Source: an uncultured SAR116 cluster alpha proteobacterium
GTDB lineage: Bacteria; Pseudomonadota; Alphaproteobacteria; Puniceispirillales; Puniceispirillaceae
DNA: 46,931 nucleotides
Assembly: GCA_902578815.1 (NCBI GenBank)
Contig: CACHEI010000014.1
Coordinates: forward strand, 1-46,931
Direction of reading: 5' to 3'
The position numbers and the translations under genes are program-made. The stretch's first letter is position 1. Each line of letters begins with the position of its first letter. Below are positions 25,225 to 33,791 of the stretch, piece after piece. The notes beneath the pieces are model-generated. The model saw nothing but the letters and a program-made list of their open reading frames with translations. It searched no databases and had not been told where the DNA came from.

Positions 25225-26166
25225 TTGTTTAAATTAGTTTTAATTGGTGCCGGCAATATGGCCCGAGAGCATTTGAAGGTAATGCGTGCTCTTCAAGGTA
25301 TTGATGTTGTGGGCATATTTAGCCGCACTTCATCACGCGCAATGGGTTTGGCATCAGATTTTGATATTGGATTCGTCGCATCTTCAATTGGTGAGCTTTA
25401 TAAGACGACGCGTGCCGATGGCGTGGTAATCGCGGTAAGCGAACCCGCAATTGAGGCAATTTGTCTTGAGGCGATAAATTACCCATGGCAAATGCTTGTC
25501 GAGAAGCCGATTGGGCTTAACCTTAACGACACAAAACGAATAACTGATGCCGCAAATGTTATGGGGACAAACTTTTTTGTCGCAATGAACAGGCGTAATT
25601 ACAGCAGCACTCGAATGGCGCTGGAAGAAGTTGAGAAAATCCAAGGTACGCGGACTGTTCAGATATTTGATCAAGAAGACCCTTTGTCAGCTTTGAATGG
25701 AGGAAGGTTGAAACATGTCTGTGACCAATGGCATTTTGCCAATTCCATCCACTTGATTGATCTTTTTGGTGTCTTTTGCCGCGGTGCCCCAATTGAAGTA
25801 AAAAACTTGATCCCTTGGCAACCTGGTTACAGGGCAAAGTCAACACATTCTGTCATTTCATTCGATAGCGGAGACATTGGTATCTATCATTCTGTTTGGA
25901 ATGCACCGGGCCCTTGGTCAGTTGTCATTGAAACTGAAAAAAAACGGTTTGAGATGCGACCTGTTGAGAGCTTTGCTGTTCAGACCTACCCATCTCGAAA
26001 TAGTGAGTTGTGGTCACTCGCTACCGAAGATCATGATTTCAAGCCCGGTTTTTTCGCACAAATGCGCGAGTTTCTTCAAGCGTTGAAGGGCGATGCGAGT
26101 AATATGGTAACTCTTGGAACATATTTAGAGAGTGTAAGGCTAACTGATGAATTGTATCGCGAGTAA
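25225..26166 (+). CDS. Gfo/Idh/MocA-family oxidoreductase
   Basis: 313 residues with a TTG start (an ATG at 25209 upstream runs into a stop after eight codons). LVLIGAGNMAREHLKVM is the Rossmann nucleotide motif; GVVIAVSEPA and MLVEKPIGLNLNDTK supply the conserved EKP. The C-terminal domain contains CDQWHFANSIHLIDLFGVF, with the His-containing motif used in catalysis. It should be an NAD(P)-dependent sugar or cyclitol dehydrogenase. The next gene is the PtmE-like nucleotidyltransferase 12 bases on. It closes the deoxysugar module or opens the second nonulosonate block; which it serves is unclear. Confidence 0.75.
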   Translation: MFKLVLIGAGNMAREHLKVMRALQGIDVVGIFSRTSSRAMGLASDFDIGFVASSIGELYKTTRADGVVIAVSEPAIEAICLEAINYPWQMLVEKPIGLNLNDTKRITDAANVMGTNFFVAMNRRNYSSTRMALEEVEKIQGTRTVQIFDQEDPLSALNGGRLKHVCDQWHFANSIHLIDLFGVFCRGAPIEVKNLIPWQPGYRAKSTHSVISFDSGDIGIYHSVWNAPGPWSVVIETEKKRFEMRPVESFAVQTYPSRNSELWSLATEDHDFKPGFFAQMREFLQALKGDASNMVTLGTYLESVRLTDELYRE

Positions 26167-26178
26167 GCGTCCATCAGC

Positions 26179-27210
26179 ATGAGACAAGATCATTTAAGTC
26201 AAATCTGTTTGCCGCCAACCGCAACTATCCTTGATGCGGTTGAGAGTTTGAACAATAGTCGTAAGGGCATTGTGCTTGTAATTGCTCCTGATAGCAGGCT
26301 CTTAGGAACAATTACTGATGCCGATGTAAGACACGGCCTTGCCTCGCGGATAAGTTTGGAAGAACCTTTAACAACTATTGCGAACGGTAACGCAGTAACG
26401 CTGGTAAACGATACTTCGCATGACGAAATTGTTAGCCGGTTTTTCGAGACAAGACTGCGTGCCATTCCTATCCTGGACACCAAAGGTAAAGTTGTCGACT
26501 GCGTTTTTGTGGATCAAGTCACAGCGCACGCGCAAACTCAACGCTTATTGATGATCATGGCTGGTGGTTTTGGAAAAAGAATGGGAACCCTGACCGAGAA
26601 CACGCCGAAGCCAATGTTGCATGTCAATGGGAAACCGATGATAGCGCATATAATTGAGCAGGCTGTAAGTGAGCATTTTGAGAAGGTTTTTATCTCAACA
26701 CATTATCTTAGCGATCAGATTCAAGATCACTTTGGTGATGGTAGAAAGTTTGGTGTTGAAATTGACTATATTGAGGAAACTAGACCACTGGATACGGGCG
26801 GAAGTTTCGTAAAGGTTCCCGTTTCACAGGGACCGGTTGTTGTCACCAATGCTGATGTTTTGAGTGGTGTTGGCTATTCAAAAATGTTGGATTTTCACCT
26901 ATTGAACAATGCCATTGTTACGCTTGCTGTGCATCAACATGTTATTCAGCATCCGTTTGGTGTTGTCAGGAGCGATGGTATTAACTTCATCGGCATTGAT
27001 GAAAAGCCCAGATGGGTTACGAGTATCAATGCCGGCATTTATGTTGTGGACGCCAGCGTAAAAAAGAAAATTGGGCATGATGAGCCAATTTCAATGCCAG
27101 ATGTTATTCATCGGGTAAAGCAGTCCGATGGGCGGGTTGTTGTGTTCCCTCTGCACGAAAATTGGACGGATTTGGGCAGTGAAGCCCAATATTTTAAAAT
27201 GAATGACTGA
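26179..27210 (+). CDS. ptmE: PtmE-like CBS-domain nucleotidyltransferase
   Basis: 343 residues: two CBS motifs (about 1-115; LLGTITDADVRHGLAS, TKGKVVDCVFVDQV) joined to a nucleotidyltransferase domain starting at about residue 127 with MAGGFGKRMGTLTENTPKPM, then TNADVLSGV for the metal site. This fusion is that of Campylobacter PtmE, which adds GMP to glucosamine 1-phosphate at the start of the GDP-based legionaminic route. Here it is followed by HisF/HisH paralogues, a CMP-nonulosonate synthetase and a PtmA-like SDR. CBS domains may sense nucleotides. PtmF and PgmL homologues are not in the window. Confidence 0.77.
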   Translation: MRQDHLSQICLPPTATILDAVESLNNSRKGIVLVIAPDSRLLGTITDADVRHGLASRISLEEPLTTIANGNAVTLVNDTSHDEIVSRFFETRLRAIPILDTKGKVVDCVFVDQVTAHAQTQRLLMIMAGGFGKRMGTLTENTPKPMLHVNGKPMIAHIIEQAVSEHFEKVFISTHYLSDQIQDHFGDGRKFGVEIDYIEETRPLDTGGSFVKVPVSQGPVVVTNADVLSGVGYSKMLDFHLLNNAIVTLAVHQHVIQHPFGVVRSDGINFIGIDEKPRWVTSINAGIYVVDASVKKKIGHDEPISMPDVIHRVKQSDGRVVVFPLHENWTDLGSEAQYFKMND

Positions 27211-28009
27211 TGCGAGCCCCAACAGATCAACGGCTTGGTCCGCTGTGAAGCAAAAACGGATACGCATCATTCCTCGACTTGATATAAAAGGTCAGAACCT
27301 GATCAAGGGTGTTCAGCTTGAAGGGCTAAGGGTTGTTGGGGATCCTGAAGAATTTGCTAAAAAATACTATGAAGAGGGTGCTGATGAGTTAATTTATAGT
27401 GATGTTGTTGCAAGTTTGTATGGCCGCAATAGCCTGCTCGATATATTAGCTAAAACAGCTAAACAGGTTTTCATCCCTTTAACTGTGGGTGGCGGCATCC
27501 GCAGCGTTGATGATGTTGAAGCCCTCTTGAAGTGCGGAGCAGACAAAATTAGCGTTAACTCGGCCGCTATAAACCGCCCAGCGCTAATTTCTGAAATTTC
27601 CTCCAGATTTGGTGCCCAATGTTGTGTGGTTGAGGTTCAAGCGAAGGTGTTTGGAAAAGGCCAATGGATGGCTCTTTATGACAATGGTCGTGAAAATTCT
27701 GACCGTGACGCAATTGACTGGGCCTGCGAAGCTATGGAACGAGGTGCAGGTGAATTATTAATCACGTCAATCGACCGGGACGGTTCTCGCAAGGGTATGG
27801 ATTTGGATCTTGTAAGCAAAATATCCTCCATCGCGCGTGTCCCCATCATTGCCAGCGGTGGAGTTGGTAGCCCGTCTGATGTTTGTGATGCCGTCGATAG
27901 TGCTGTCGTTGATGCGGTCGCTATTGGTGATTTGTTTCACTTCGGACGTGCCTCAATCCGAGAAGTGAAGGGATATCTCACTCACCACGGTGTAGACGTT
28001 AGACTATGA
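27203..28009 (+). CDS. hisF2: HisF paralogue for amidotransferase ammonia supply
   Basis: 268 residues with a TIM barrel typical of HisF: RIIPRLDIKGQNLIKGVQLEG, ADELIYSDVVAS, VGGGIRSVDDVE, GADKISVNSAA, LLITSIDRDGSRKGMDLDL, IIASGGVGS. The first catalytic Asp is kept (D27), as is D191 (SIDRDG). The second acidic catalyst of true HisF (D130 in Thermotoga, in VVAIDAK) is Gln146 here (VVEVQAK). It sits outside a his operon and is coupled to HisH by ATGA. It therefore looks like a HisF2-type scaffold that channels ammonia to the WbpG-family enzyme rather than a histidine enzyme. Start may be ATG 27203 (overlaps ptmE) or GTG 27245. Confidence 0.82.
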   Translation: MTDASPNRSTAWSAVKQKRIRIIPRLDIKGQNLIKGVQLEGLRVVGDPEEFAKKYYEEGADELIYSDVVASLYGRNSLLDILAKTAKQVFIPLTVGGGIRSVDDVEALLKCGADKISVNSAAINRPALISEISSRFGAQCCVVEVQAKVFGKGQWMALYDNGRENSDRDAIDWACEAMERGAGELLITSIDRDGSRKGMDLDLVSKISSIARVPIIASGGVGSPSDVCDAVDSAVVDAVAIGDLFHFGRASIREVKGYLTHHGVDVRL

Positions 28010-28653
28010 GTAAGGTTGGCGTGATAGACTATGGAAGTGGTAATATCTTCAGCCTGGCAAGGGCTGTTGAGAAGGTCGGGTGCGATGTCGTTTTGATTTC
28101 GTCTCCCGAGCAAATGAAAGAAGTTGACCGCTATATATTGCCGGGTGTAGGCGCTTTTGGAAGCGTGATGCGGAAACTTGAAGACAACGGTTTCAACGAA
28201 GCTTTAATTTCCGTTGCCAGGCAAGGAAAACCTCTGTTGGGAATCTGTGTTGGAATGCAAGTGCTTTTCGATGTTAGTCATGAATTTGGTGAACAAGAAG
28301 GCCTTGGTGTTATGGGGGGTGAAGTAGATAAAATCCCCCTTCTTGACATAAATGGGACACAGAACCGGATCCCGCATATCGGGTGGGCGGAGTTAATTTA
28401 TGAGCACGGGGATGGCAATAGGCAATTAGTTGGTGAGCTGTTTGAGTCAATTAATGATCGAGCAAGCTTCTACTTTGTACATTCATTTGCAGCACTACCT
28501 GCTGACGAAGAAATATCGGTGGCTCACACGGTATACGGAGGGCATCCAATAACCGGTGCAGTGCGGAAAGGCATGGTATTTGGAACCCAATTCCATCCGG
28601 AGAAGAGTGGCATCGCTGGCTTACAGCTTTTGGATAATTTTTTGCGTTCATAG
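28006..28653 (+). CDS. hisH2: HisH paralogue, glutaminase subunit
   Basis: 215 residues, class I glutamine amidotransferase. The nucleophile is C81 in GICVGMQ, and the partner pair H197/E199 is in FHPEKS; all intact. It overlaps HisF by four bases (ATGA) and should release ammonia from glutamine into the HisF-like barrel. In Pseudomonas aeruginosa B-band O-antigen synthesis HisH2/HisF2 serve WbpG in exactly this way. No other histidine genes surround it, supporting a sugar role for the pair here. Confidence 0.85.
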   Translation: MSKVGVIDYGSGNIFSLARAVEKVGCDVVLISSPEQMKEVDRYILPGVGAFGSVMRKLEDNGFNEALISVARQGKPLLGICVGMQVLFDVSHEFGEQEGLGVMGGEVDKIPLLDINGTQNRIPHIGWAELIYEHGDGNRQLVGELFESINDRASFYFVHSFAALPADEEISVAHTVYGGHPITGAVRKGMVFGTQFHPEKSGIAGLQLLDNFLRS

Positions 28654-28661
28654 GGCTTTTT

Positions 28662-29669
28662 GTGTCACCTAACTCCTGTTTTCAAGATCAAATTCAATCG
28701 AATTTTGCAATCCTTGGCTTTGGTTCTATTGGACGCAGGCATCTTGCGTCGATAAATAAAATTTGTCCAATGTCTACGGTAGGAGTGTTGACATCACAGA
28801 AAATTGATCAGCGACAATACGGAAACAATGTTACTTGGCATGAGACAATAGATTCTGTTTTACAAACGAAACCACATTACGCGGTTGTAGCCACATCTGC
28901 AGCGTCGCATGGCGAATATCTGGATGCGCTTGTTGCAAAAAACTGTAAAGTTTTGATCGAGAAGCCAGTTGCAGCGACTGTTGAACAGGCAGAAAGAATC
29001 CAAAACGTTGCCAAATCTGTAAAGCTTCCACCAGTGATTGCCTACAATATCAGATTTAGTCGGGCGCTCGGCGTTATTCGTGATGCCCTAGCGAGGTGTC
29101 TGATAGGTAATGTACATGTCGTCCACGCTGTGGTTGGTCAAGATTTAGCGCAATGGCGACCAGGTAGAGAGTTCGCTGAAACGGTCTCTGCTTCCCAAAA
29201 GAATGGTGGTGGCGTGCTACGTGAGCTAAGCCATGAATTGGATTATCTTTGCAGTCTTTTTGGCGAAATTAGATCCGCATCGGCAATGTTGGGCAGACAG
29301 AAATTTATCAATTTTGATGTTGAAGACACGGCAATGATGCACCTTCAATTTGGAACGGAAACGAGAAAAATCCTAGCTTCGGTAAATCTCGATTTTATTC
29401 GGGAAGATCCTTGCCGATACTGCCATATAATTGGATCTGAAGGTACTCTCAGGTGGGATCTGTTAGCTGGCCGGGTAACGAGATCTGGGAAGGTAGAGGC
29501 GGATGAGGAATTATACTTTGAACCTTTGGATCTGTCCCAAACAAATGAGATGATGTGGCGTGAACTGCTTGATGGACACCATGAAAAGTTCACGACCATT
29601 GATGAGGCCGCTCAATATCTACACTGGATTGAAATTATGGAAGCTGGTTGGACGTCGGCAAATGAGTGA
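28662..29669 (+). CDS. Gfo/Idh/MocA-family oxidoreductase
   Basis: 335 residues; GTG 28662 has AGGG (28652-28655) at good spacing. FAILGFGSIGRRHLASI is the nucleotide-binding motif and VLIEKPVAATVEQAE the EKP region; the catalytic-domain segment GGGVLRELSHELDYLCSLFG, with a conserved His, follows. It overlaps the CMP-nonulosonate synthetase by 8 bases, so it probably works in the second part of the nonulosonate pathway (comparable ptm loci of Campylobacter also hold such oxidoreductases), but its reaction is unknown. Confidence 0.75.
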   Translation: MSPNSCFQDQIQSNFAILGFGSIGRRHLASINKICPMSTVGVLTSQKIDQRQYGNNVTWHETIDSVLQTKPHYAVVATSAASHGEYLDALVAKNCKVLIEKPVAATVEQAERIQNVAKSVKLPPVIAYNIRFSRALGVIRDALARCLIGNVHVVHAVVGQDLAQWRPGREFAETVSASQKNGGGVLRELSHELDYLCSLFGEIRSASAMLGRQKFINFDVEDTAMMHLQFGTETRKILASVNLDFIREDPCRYCHIIGSEGTLRWDLLAGRVTRSGKVEADEELYFEPLDLSQTNEMMWRELLDGHHEKFTTIDEAAQYLHWIEIMEAGWTSANE

Positions 29670-30372
29670 CATCATCTCCCTAATCTGCGCGCGCGGTGGT
29701 TCAAAGGGACTGCCCCGAAAAAATATCCGCTCCTTTGGTGGCAAGCCTCTAATTGCCCACAGTATTGAAATGGCCCTCATCTCAAATCTTATCGCGGATG
29801 TGATTGTGTCAACTGATGATGAGGAGATCGCGCTGATTGCAAAAAATTATGGGGCGTCTGTTCCTTTTATGAGACCGGCAAAATTGTCGGGTGATAGTGC
29901 CCCTGAATGGCATGTTTGGCAGCATGCGCTCTCGTGGTTGTCTGATCACGGAAGAGACGTAGAGGCACTCGTTGTGTTACCGCCTACTGCGCCGTTGCGA
30001 AGCCTCGCAGATGTGAACGGTGCAATAGAAATGTTCTTACAAAATAAATGTGATGGTGTGTTATGTGGCACTGACGCTCACCGGAACCCTTTTTTCAACA
30101 TGGTTACAACAGATGATGAGCAGAGGTGCACGCTTGCCATGTCTAGCACGGAGCGGTTCTCGCGGCGTCAGGATGCACCGACATTTTATGATTTGACGAC
30201 GGTGTGCTATGTCATGTCACCAGATTATATCAGGCTCCATAAACACCTCTTCGATGGCGATATCCGCATGTTTTACGTGCCGTTGCAGCGCTCTGTCGAT
30301 ATAGATACACTTTTTGATTTTGATTTAGCTGAATTCATTTATCAAAAAACGATGAAAGATGTTCATGAATAA
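29662..30372 (+). CDS. legF: CMP-nonulosonate (acylneuraminate) cytidylyltransferase, LegF/PtmB-like
   Basis: 236 residues from ATG 29662, which overlaps the previous stop; the open frame reaches upstream to 29560 but that part has no family sequence. ISLICARGGSKGLPRKNIRSFGGKPLI is the CMP-sialate synthetase signature, followed by VIVSTDDEEIA, LPPTAPLRS and FYDLTTVCYVMS. This enzyme activates the nonulosonic acid with CTP for transfer. It pairs with legI/legG at 5.5-7.6 kb though lying 22 kb away, next to PtmA and PtmE homologues as in the Campylobacter ptm locus. Confidence 0.87.
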   Translation: MSDIISLICARGGSKGLPRKNIRSFGGKPLIAHSIEMALISNLIADVIVSTDDEEIALIAKNYGASVPFMRPAKLSGDSAPEWHVWQHALSWLSDHGRDVEALVVLPPTAPLRSLADVNGAIEMFLQNKCDGVLCGTDAHRNPFFNMVTTDDEQRCTLAMSSTERFSRRQDAPTFYDLTTVCYVMSPDYIRLHKHLFDGDIRMFYVPLQRSVDIDTLFDFDLAEFIYQKTMKDVHE

Positions 30373-30380
30373 GGAAATTA

Positions 30381-31178
30381 ATGATGGCCCTTTCGTTAAG
30401 GTTTGATGAAAAAATTGCTGTGGTTACTGGTGCCACTGGCCATATTGGTAGAGCCTTTTGCAAGGAATTTGCAGAATTGGGTGGAACCTGTTTGCTTGTG
30501 GACCGGGATGGTGTGGAACTTGAAAAACTCATGGTGTCCTTGAGAAAGATTAATGGTTCGAACCACGGTTATTTTGTTCCCGATTTGATCAATGCCTCAT
30601 CTCGCAGCAAAATGCTGAAAGAAATACAAGACCAATTCGATCGCATCGACTTACTCGTCAATAACGCTGCATATACAGGTGATAGCAATCTGGATGGCTG
30701 GGCAGTAGCCTTTGAAGACCAATCGATGGATGCCTGGCAATCGGCGATGGAGGTCAACCTTGCAGCTGCTTTTCATCTCACACAGGGGCTGCTGCCATTA
30801 TTGAAAAAAGGCATGGGCCCTTCTGTTATAAATATTGCATCGATATATGGTCTTGTTGGACCGGATATGCGGCTTTATACAGGGACACCTATGGGTAACC
30901 CGTTGGCCTACGCAGCATCCAAAGGGGGATTGCTGCAAATGACAAAATGGCTTGCATCGGTTCTCGCGCCGGATGTGCGGGTAAATGCCGTGTCACCCGG
31001 TGGTGTATTTCGCGGTCAACCAGAGGCCTTTGTTCAACGATATATCGACAAAACACCATTGGGCAGGATGGCAACAGAGAGTGATGTGGTGGGAAGTATG
31101 ATCTTTTTGGCGAGTGATCTTGCCTCTTACCTGACAGGTCAGAATATCGTTGTTGATGGTGGATTCACGGCGCGTTGA
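30381..31178 (+). CDS. ptmA: PtmA-like classical SDR oxidoreductase
   Basis: 265 residues. TGATGHIGRAF nucleotide motif, LVNNAAY (NNAG-like), INIASIYGLVGPDMRLYTG with the catalytic Ser, YAASKGG for Tyr-Lys and VNAVSPGGVFRGQPEAF. The long insertion between Ser and Tyr is the hallmark of PtmA, a flagellin-modification protein found in the legionaminic locus of Campylobacter. AAGGA at 30371 is a good ribosome site for ATG 30381 (ATG 30384 is the alternative). It ends the second nonulosonate block; a 50-base gap with a CGGTAG motif follows. Confidence 0.8.
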   Translation: MMALSLRFDEKIAVVTGATGHIGRAFCKEFAELGGTCLLVDRDGVELEKLMVSLRKINGSNHGYFVPDLINASSRSKMLKEIQDQFDRIDLLVNNAAYTGDSNLDGWAVAFEDQSMDAWQSAMEVNLAAAFHLTQGLLPLLKKGMGPSVINIASIYGLVGPDMRLYTGTPMGNPLAYAASKGGLLQMTKWLASVLAPDVRVNAVSPGGVFRGQPEAFVQRYIDKTPLGRMATESDVVGSMIFLASDLASYLTGQNIVVDGGFTAR

Positions 31179-31220
31179 AGTGATTGATGCATAGAAACTT
31201 AAAACAGAAATTGCGGTGGT

Positions 31221-31228
31221 GTCGGTAG
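31221..31228 (+). promoter_or_regulatory. ops-like motif before the GT-A-like gene
   Basis: GTCGGTAG at 31221-31228 matches 7 of 8 bases of GGCGGTAG and directly precedes ATG 31229, so it cannot be a ribosome site. It lies in the 50-base gap between the PtmA-like gene and the next block. Orientation is with transcription. Confidence 0.35.
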
Positions 31229-32191
31229 ATGATTGAAGTGTATCGTCCCAATGGTCTTTCTGGGAATTGCTTGGGCACTATCGCCATTGGCGACGTCTAT
31301 AAGTCCGAATGGATGACACACGCCCTTCCGGGATGGCAAAAATATTGTGATCGTCACGATTTGGGGCTTTTTGTTGTTACAGCTGATTTGATCACAAAAG
31401 AACATCCAAAATGGAAAAAGCCCACATGGCAAAAATTACTCCTTGGTCAGGTTCTAAAGGAGGAGGGCATAGGGGCTATAAATGTTTGTTACCTGGATAC
31501 TGACATCCTTATCAACCCAATGGCTCCGAATATTTTTGATCATTATGACGGGCGATCTTACGGGCTTGTCTCACAGATAAAGAATCTTCCAATGCCATTG
31601 GACTTGGTAATGCGACAATATGTGTTTCTAAGGCACAATTTCTACGATCGAGGATATCCGTTGGACTCAGTAGTGTTTATGCCTTTAGCCAAGCAATATG
31701 AATATTCTGGCCTTACCGCAGTTGATGACAGTGCCTGTGCAGGTTTGATACTTTTCAATGTTGCTGAACTTGCAGACGAGATGGAAGGTTGGTTTCAGAA
31801 ATATGACACACAAACGGCCTCAGTCACTGATGGTGACCAGACACATTTAAACTGGGAGATGATTAGTAGTGGTAAAGTGCAATGGCTACCTTATGAATTT
31901 CAGGCTCTCTGGGTTTATGAGATGGCTTGGAAATATCCATTTTTGTACACCGCGCATCAGAGTAATAAAACATTGATCCGTGAATGCATTGAGGCGTCAC
32001 TGTTTTCGAATTATTTCCTTCATTTCGCCGGCTCTTGGCATGAGAGTGATATGTGGCTTGTGGGGGATATCATGGCTGACCCCAATGTTATCAAAACACA
32101 TGCTGACTTTCAGGATTATATGAAACAGCCACTGACGGGTGAGCCAAAGGGTTTGATCAAACCAGCCAAAACTAATATGTCAAGTGACTGA
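31229..32191 (+). CDS. Probable GT-A-fold glycosyltransferase
   Basis: 320 residues, no signal peptide. NVCYLDTDILINPMAPNIFDHY contains a DXD motif in the place typical of GT8/GMA12-like galactosyl- or hexosyltransferases; KPTWQKLLLGQVL and DDSACAGLILFNVAEL fit the same layout (substrate lysine and catalytic loop), and THLNWEMISSGKVQWLPYEFQALW resembles the downstream donor region. I do not recognise a closer family. It overlaps the next gene by 8 bases (GTG 32184), so the two probably act together. Acceptor and donor unknown. Confidence 0.6.
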   Translation: MIEVYRPNGLSGNCLGTIAIGDVYKSEWMTHALPGWQKYCDRHDLGLFVVTADLITKEHPKWKKPTWQKLLLGQVLKEEGIGAINVCYLDTDILINPMAPNIFDHYDGRSYGLVSQIKNLPMPLDLVMRQYVFLRHNFYDRGYPLDSVVFMPLAKQYEYSGLTAVDDSACAGLILFNVAELADEMEGWFQKYDTQTASVTDGDQTHLNWEMISSGKVQWLPYEFQALWVYEMAWKYPFLYTAHQSNKTLIRECIEASLFSNYFLHFAGSWHESDMWLVGDIMADPNVIKTHADFQDYMKQPLTGEPKGLIKPAKTNMSSD

Positions 32192-33791
32192 AACAATTGT
32201 GTCAAAAAATGCCTCTGTATCTGCATTTCGCAGAGTCGCCCAGAGTGGGAGGCTTGCCAATTTTCGTGACTTTTTAACTGATTTCATGGGTAGTCAATTT
32301 AGGGCTGCACTGGCTGAATGCAATGGTGACATGTACGCAGTTGGCGTTGCGCAGAGGCTTCGGTCATTAATAGGGTCAACTGCAAACGTCAGAGCTTTTG
32401 TCAAACTTCAATCCGGCAATCCCTTTGGCTTCATATTGCCCTTCCAGGCTGCCCGGTCGCTTGAATTATCATTGTTTCCGGTAACCATTGCATCGTTTCG
32501 TTTTGGCTTGCTGGTCACAAAATTATCAATAATTCGCTTCATAAAGGCACTTGTTTTTGTTCTTGTCGCCCGTAGCCGACCGATCCTTGAACAGAAAGGA
32601 CAGAGTGTTTGTCTGATTGGTATTGGCGGCTCGGCGCTCAATATTGGACAAAACGATACGGCTTCCCACACCTTGGAAAATTGGCTACGAAATTATTATT
32701 TGACTGAAGGTTCAACCATATTTCATTCCGTTTCAGTGGGCCTTCGTCCTGATACGGTTGATCGGTTTTTTGTTCCTAACTTCCTTCCATTTGTCTCGAG
32801 GCACATGAGGATTTGGATAATTGTTAAGGCTGTCTTCAGATGTCTAGCCTGCTTGTTCGCATGTTTTTTAGGTCAGTGGCGCAAGCTATTCATGTTGGAT
32901 GATTGGGTGTTCAGCGAAATGTTTAGATATGCTGATGGAGGGCAGATTTATGATCGTTACATTTTTTCCTTTCAAGGTGACCAATATCGACCAAACTGGA
33001 GCTACATAGCCGAAAAAAAAGGCGCATTGGCTGTGCAATTAAACTATTCGGCCAATACTGTGCCAAGCTTGGACCAGGAATATTGGGACAGGGACGGGCT
33101 CGATACTGCAACTTGGAATGAAATTATTCCTTTCAGCGCAGAATTTGCTCCATTCATCATAAGTAAGCTTGGCAAACATCGATTCACCCCTAGGGTCCCA
33201 AAAATGCCTGCTGTTCATTATTCAGATAATTCTGAGGTTGAAATTCCAGATTTTGAGAAGCCGACAATTGCGCTGTTTGATGTGGCACCTCTCGATGAAC
33301 GATTGCATGTTGGTTTTTTGGACTTTCATGATTATCTCGAAACATTGGAAAACAGCCCCGGTTTCTTCAACCGGAAATTCATCACGGACGTTATTGCGGT
33401 TGCCAAAAAACATGAAGTGAAAGTCGTAATTAAGCCAAAGCGTGCAGATCCAAGAGTGCAAAAAAGTTATACAGATTTGCTTGAGAAATTAGAGGAGGAC
33501 GATGAGATCAGCATTCTCCATCCTGACATCGCACCATCACGGCTTATTGCGAAATGTGCCGCAGCTATTGTGATGCCGTTCTCCACAATAGGCTATTTTA
33601 GTGAAAAAGAAACCCAAATCCGTTTTTACGATGTTGTTGGGAAATTCGACGGCCAGCACGAGGCGGCTATGGGCACAAAGATAATGAGTAGCTATAAGGA
33701 ATTAGACGAGTGGCTGGCTTCTCTGGGTGGCTTTAAAAGCCTGCATGACTCTGCTTCTGCATCAAAGGCGGATGAGAAATGTGCGGAATAG
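32184..33791 (+). CDS. Polysaccharide biosynthesis protein, PFTS-motif-like
   Basis: 535 residues; GTG 32184 overlaps the previous stop. Hydrophobic stretches at about 85-130 and 205-235 suggest membrane association. The C-terminal half has beta-alpha units (PTIALFDVAPLDER, EVKVVIKPKRADPR, ISILHPDIAPSRLIAKC) ending in AAIVMPFSTIGYF (PFST at 465-468), which recalls the PFTS-motif polysaccharide biosynthesis proteins and the acceptor-side helix of CDP-glycerol-transferase-like enzymes. Function unknown; a GT-B-like transferase is the simplest guess. It overlaps the asparagine-synthase-like gene by 13 bases. Confidence 0.5.
   Translation: MTETIVSKNASVSAFRRVAQSGRLANFRDFLTDFMGSQFRAALAECNGDMYAVGVAQRLRSLIGSTANVRAFVKLQSGNPFGFILPFQAARSLELSLFPVTIASFRFGLLVTKLSIIRFIKALVFVLVARSRPILEQKGQSVCLIGIGGSALNIGQNDTASHTLENWLRNYYLTEGSTIFHSVSVGLRPDTVDRFFVPNFLPFVSRHMRIWIIVKAVFRCLACLFACFLGQWRKLFMLDDWVFSEMFRYADGGQIYDRYIFSFQGDQYRPNWSYIAEKKGALAVQLNYSANTVPSLDQEYWDRDGLDTATWNEIIPFSAEFAPFIISKLGKHRFTPRVPKMPAVHYSDNSEVEIPDFEKPTIALFDVAPLDERLHVGFLDFHDYLETLENSPGFFNRKFITDVIAVAKKHEVKVVIKPKRADPRVQKSYTDLLEKLEEDDEISILHPDIAPSRLIAKCAAAIVMPFSTIGYFSEKETQIRFYDVVGKFDGQHEAAMGTKIMSSYKELDEWLASLGGFKSLHDSASASKADEKCAE

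Noticed and set aside
27203..28653. HisF/HisH as histidine biosynthesis genes
   Set aside because: No other his genes nearby, altered HisF catalytic residue, and a WbpG-family amidotransferase in the same cluster make the sugar role far likelier.
28777..28782. CGGTAG inside the Gfo/Idh gene as another ops-like site
   Set aside because: It is within coding sequence with no hairpin or leader context; counted as background.
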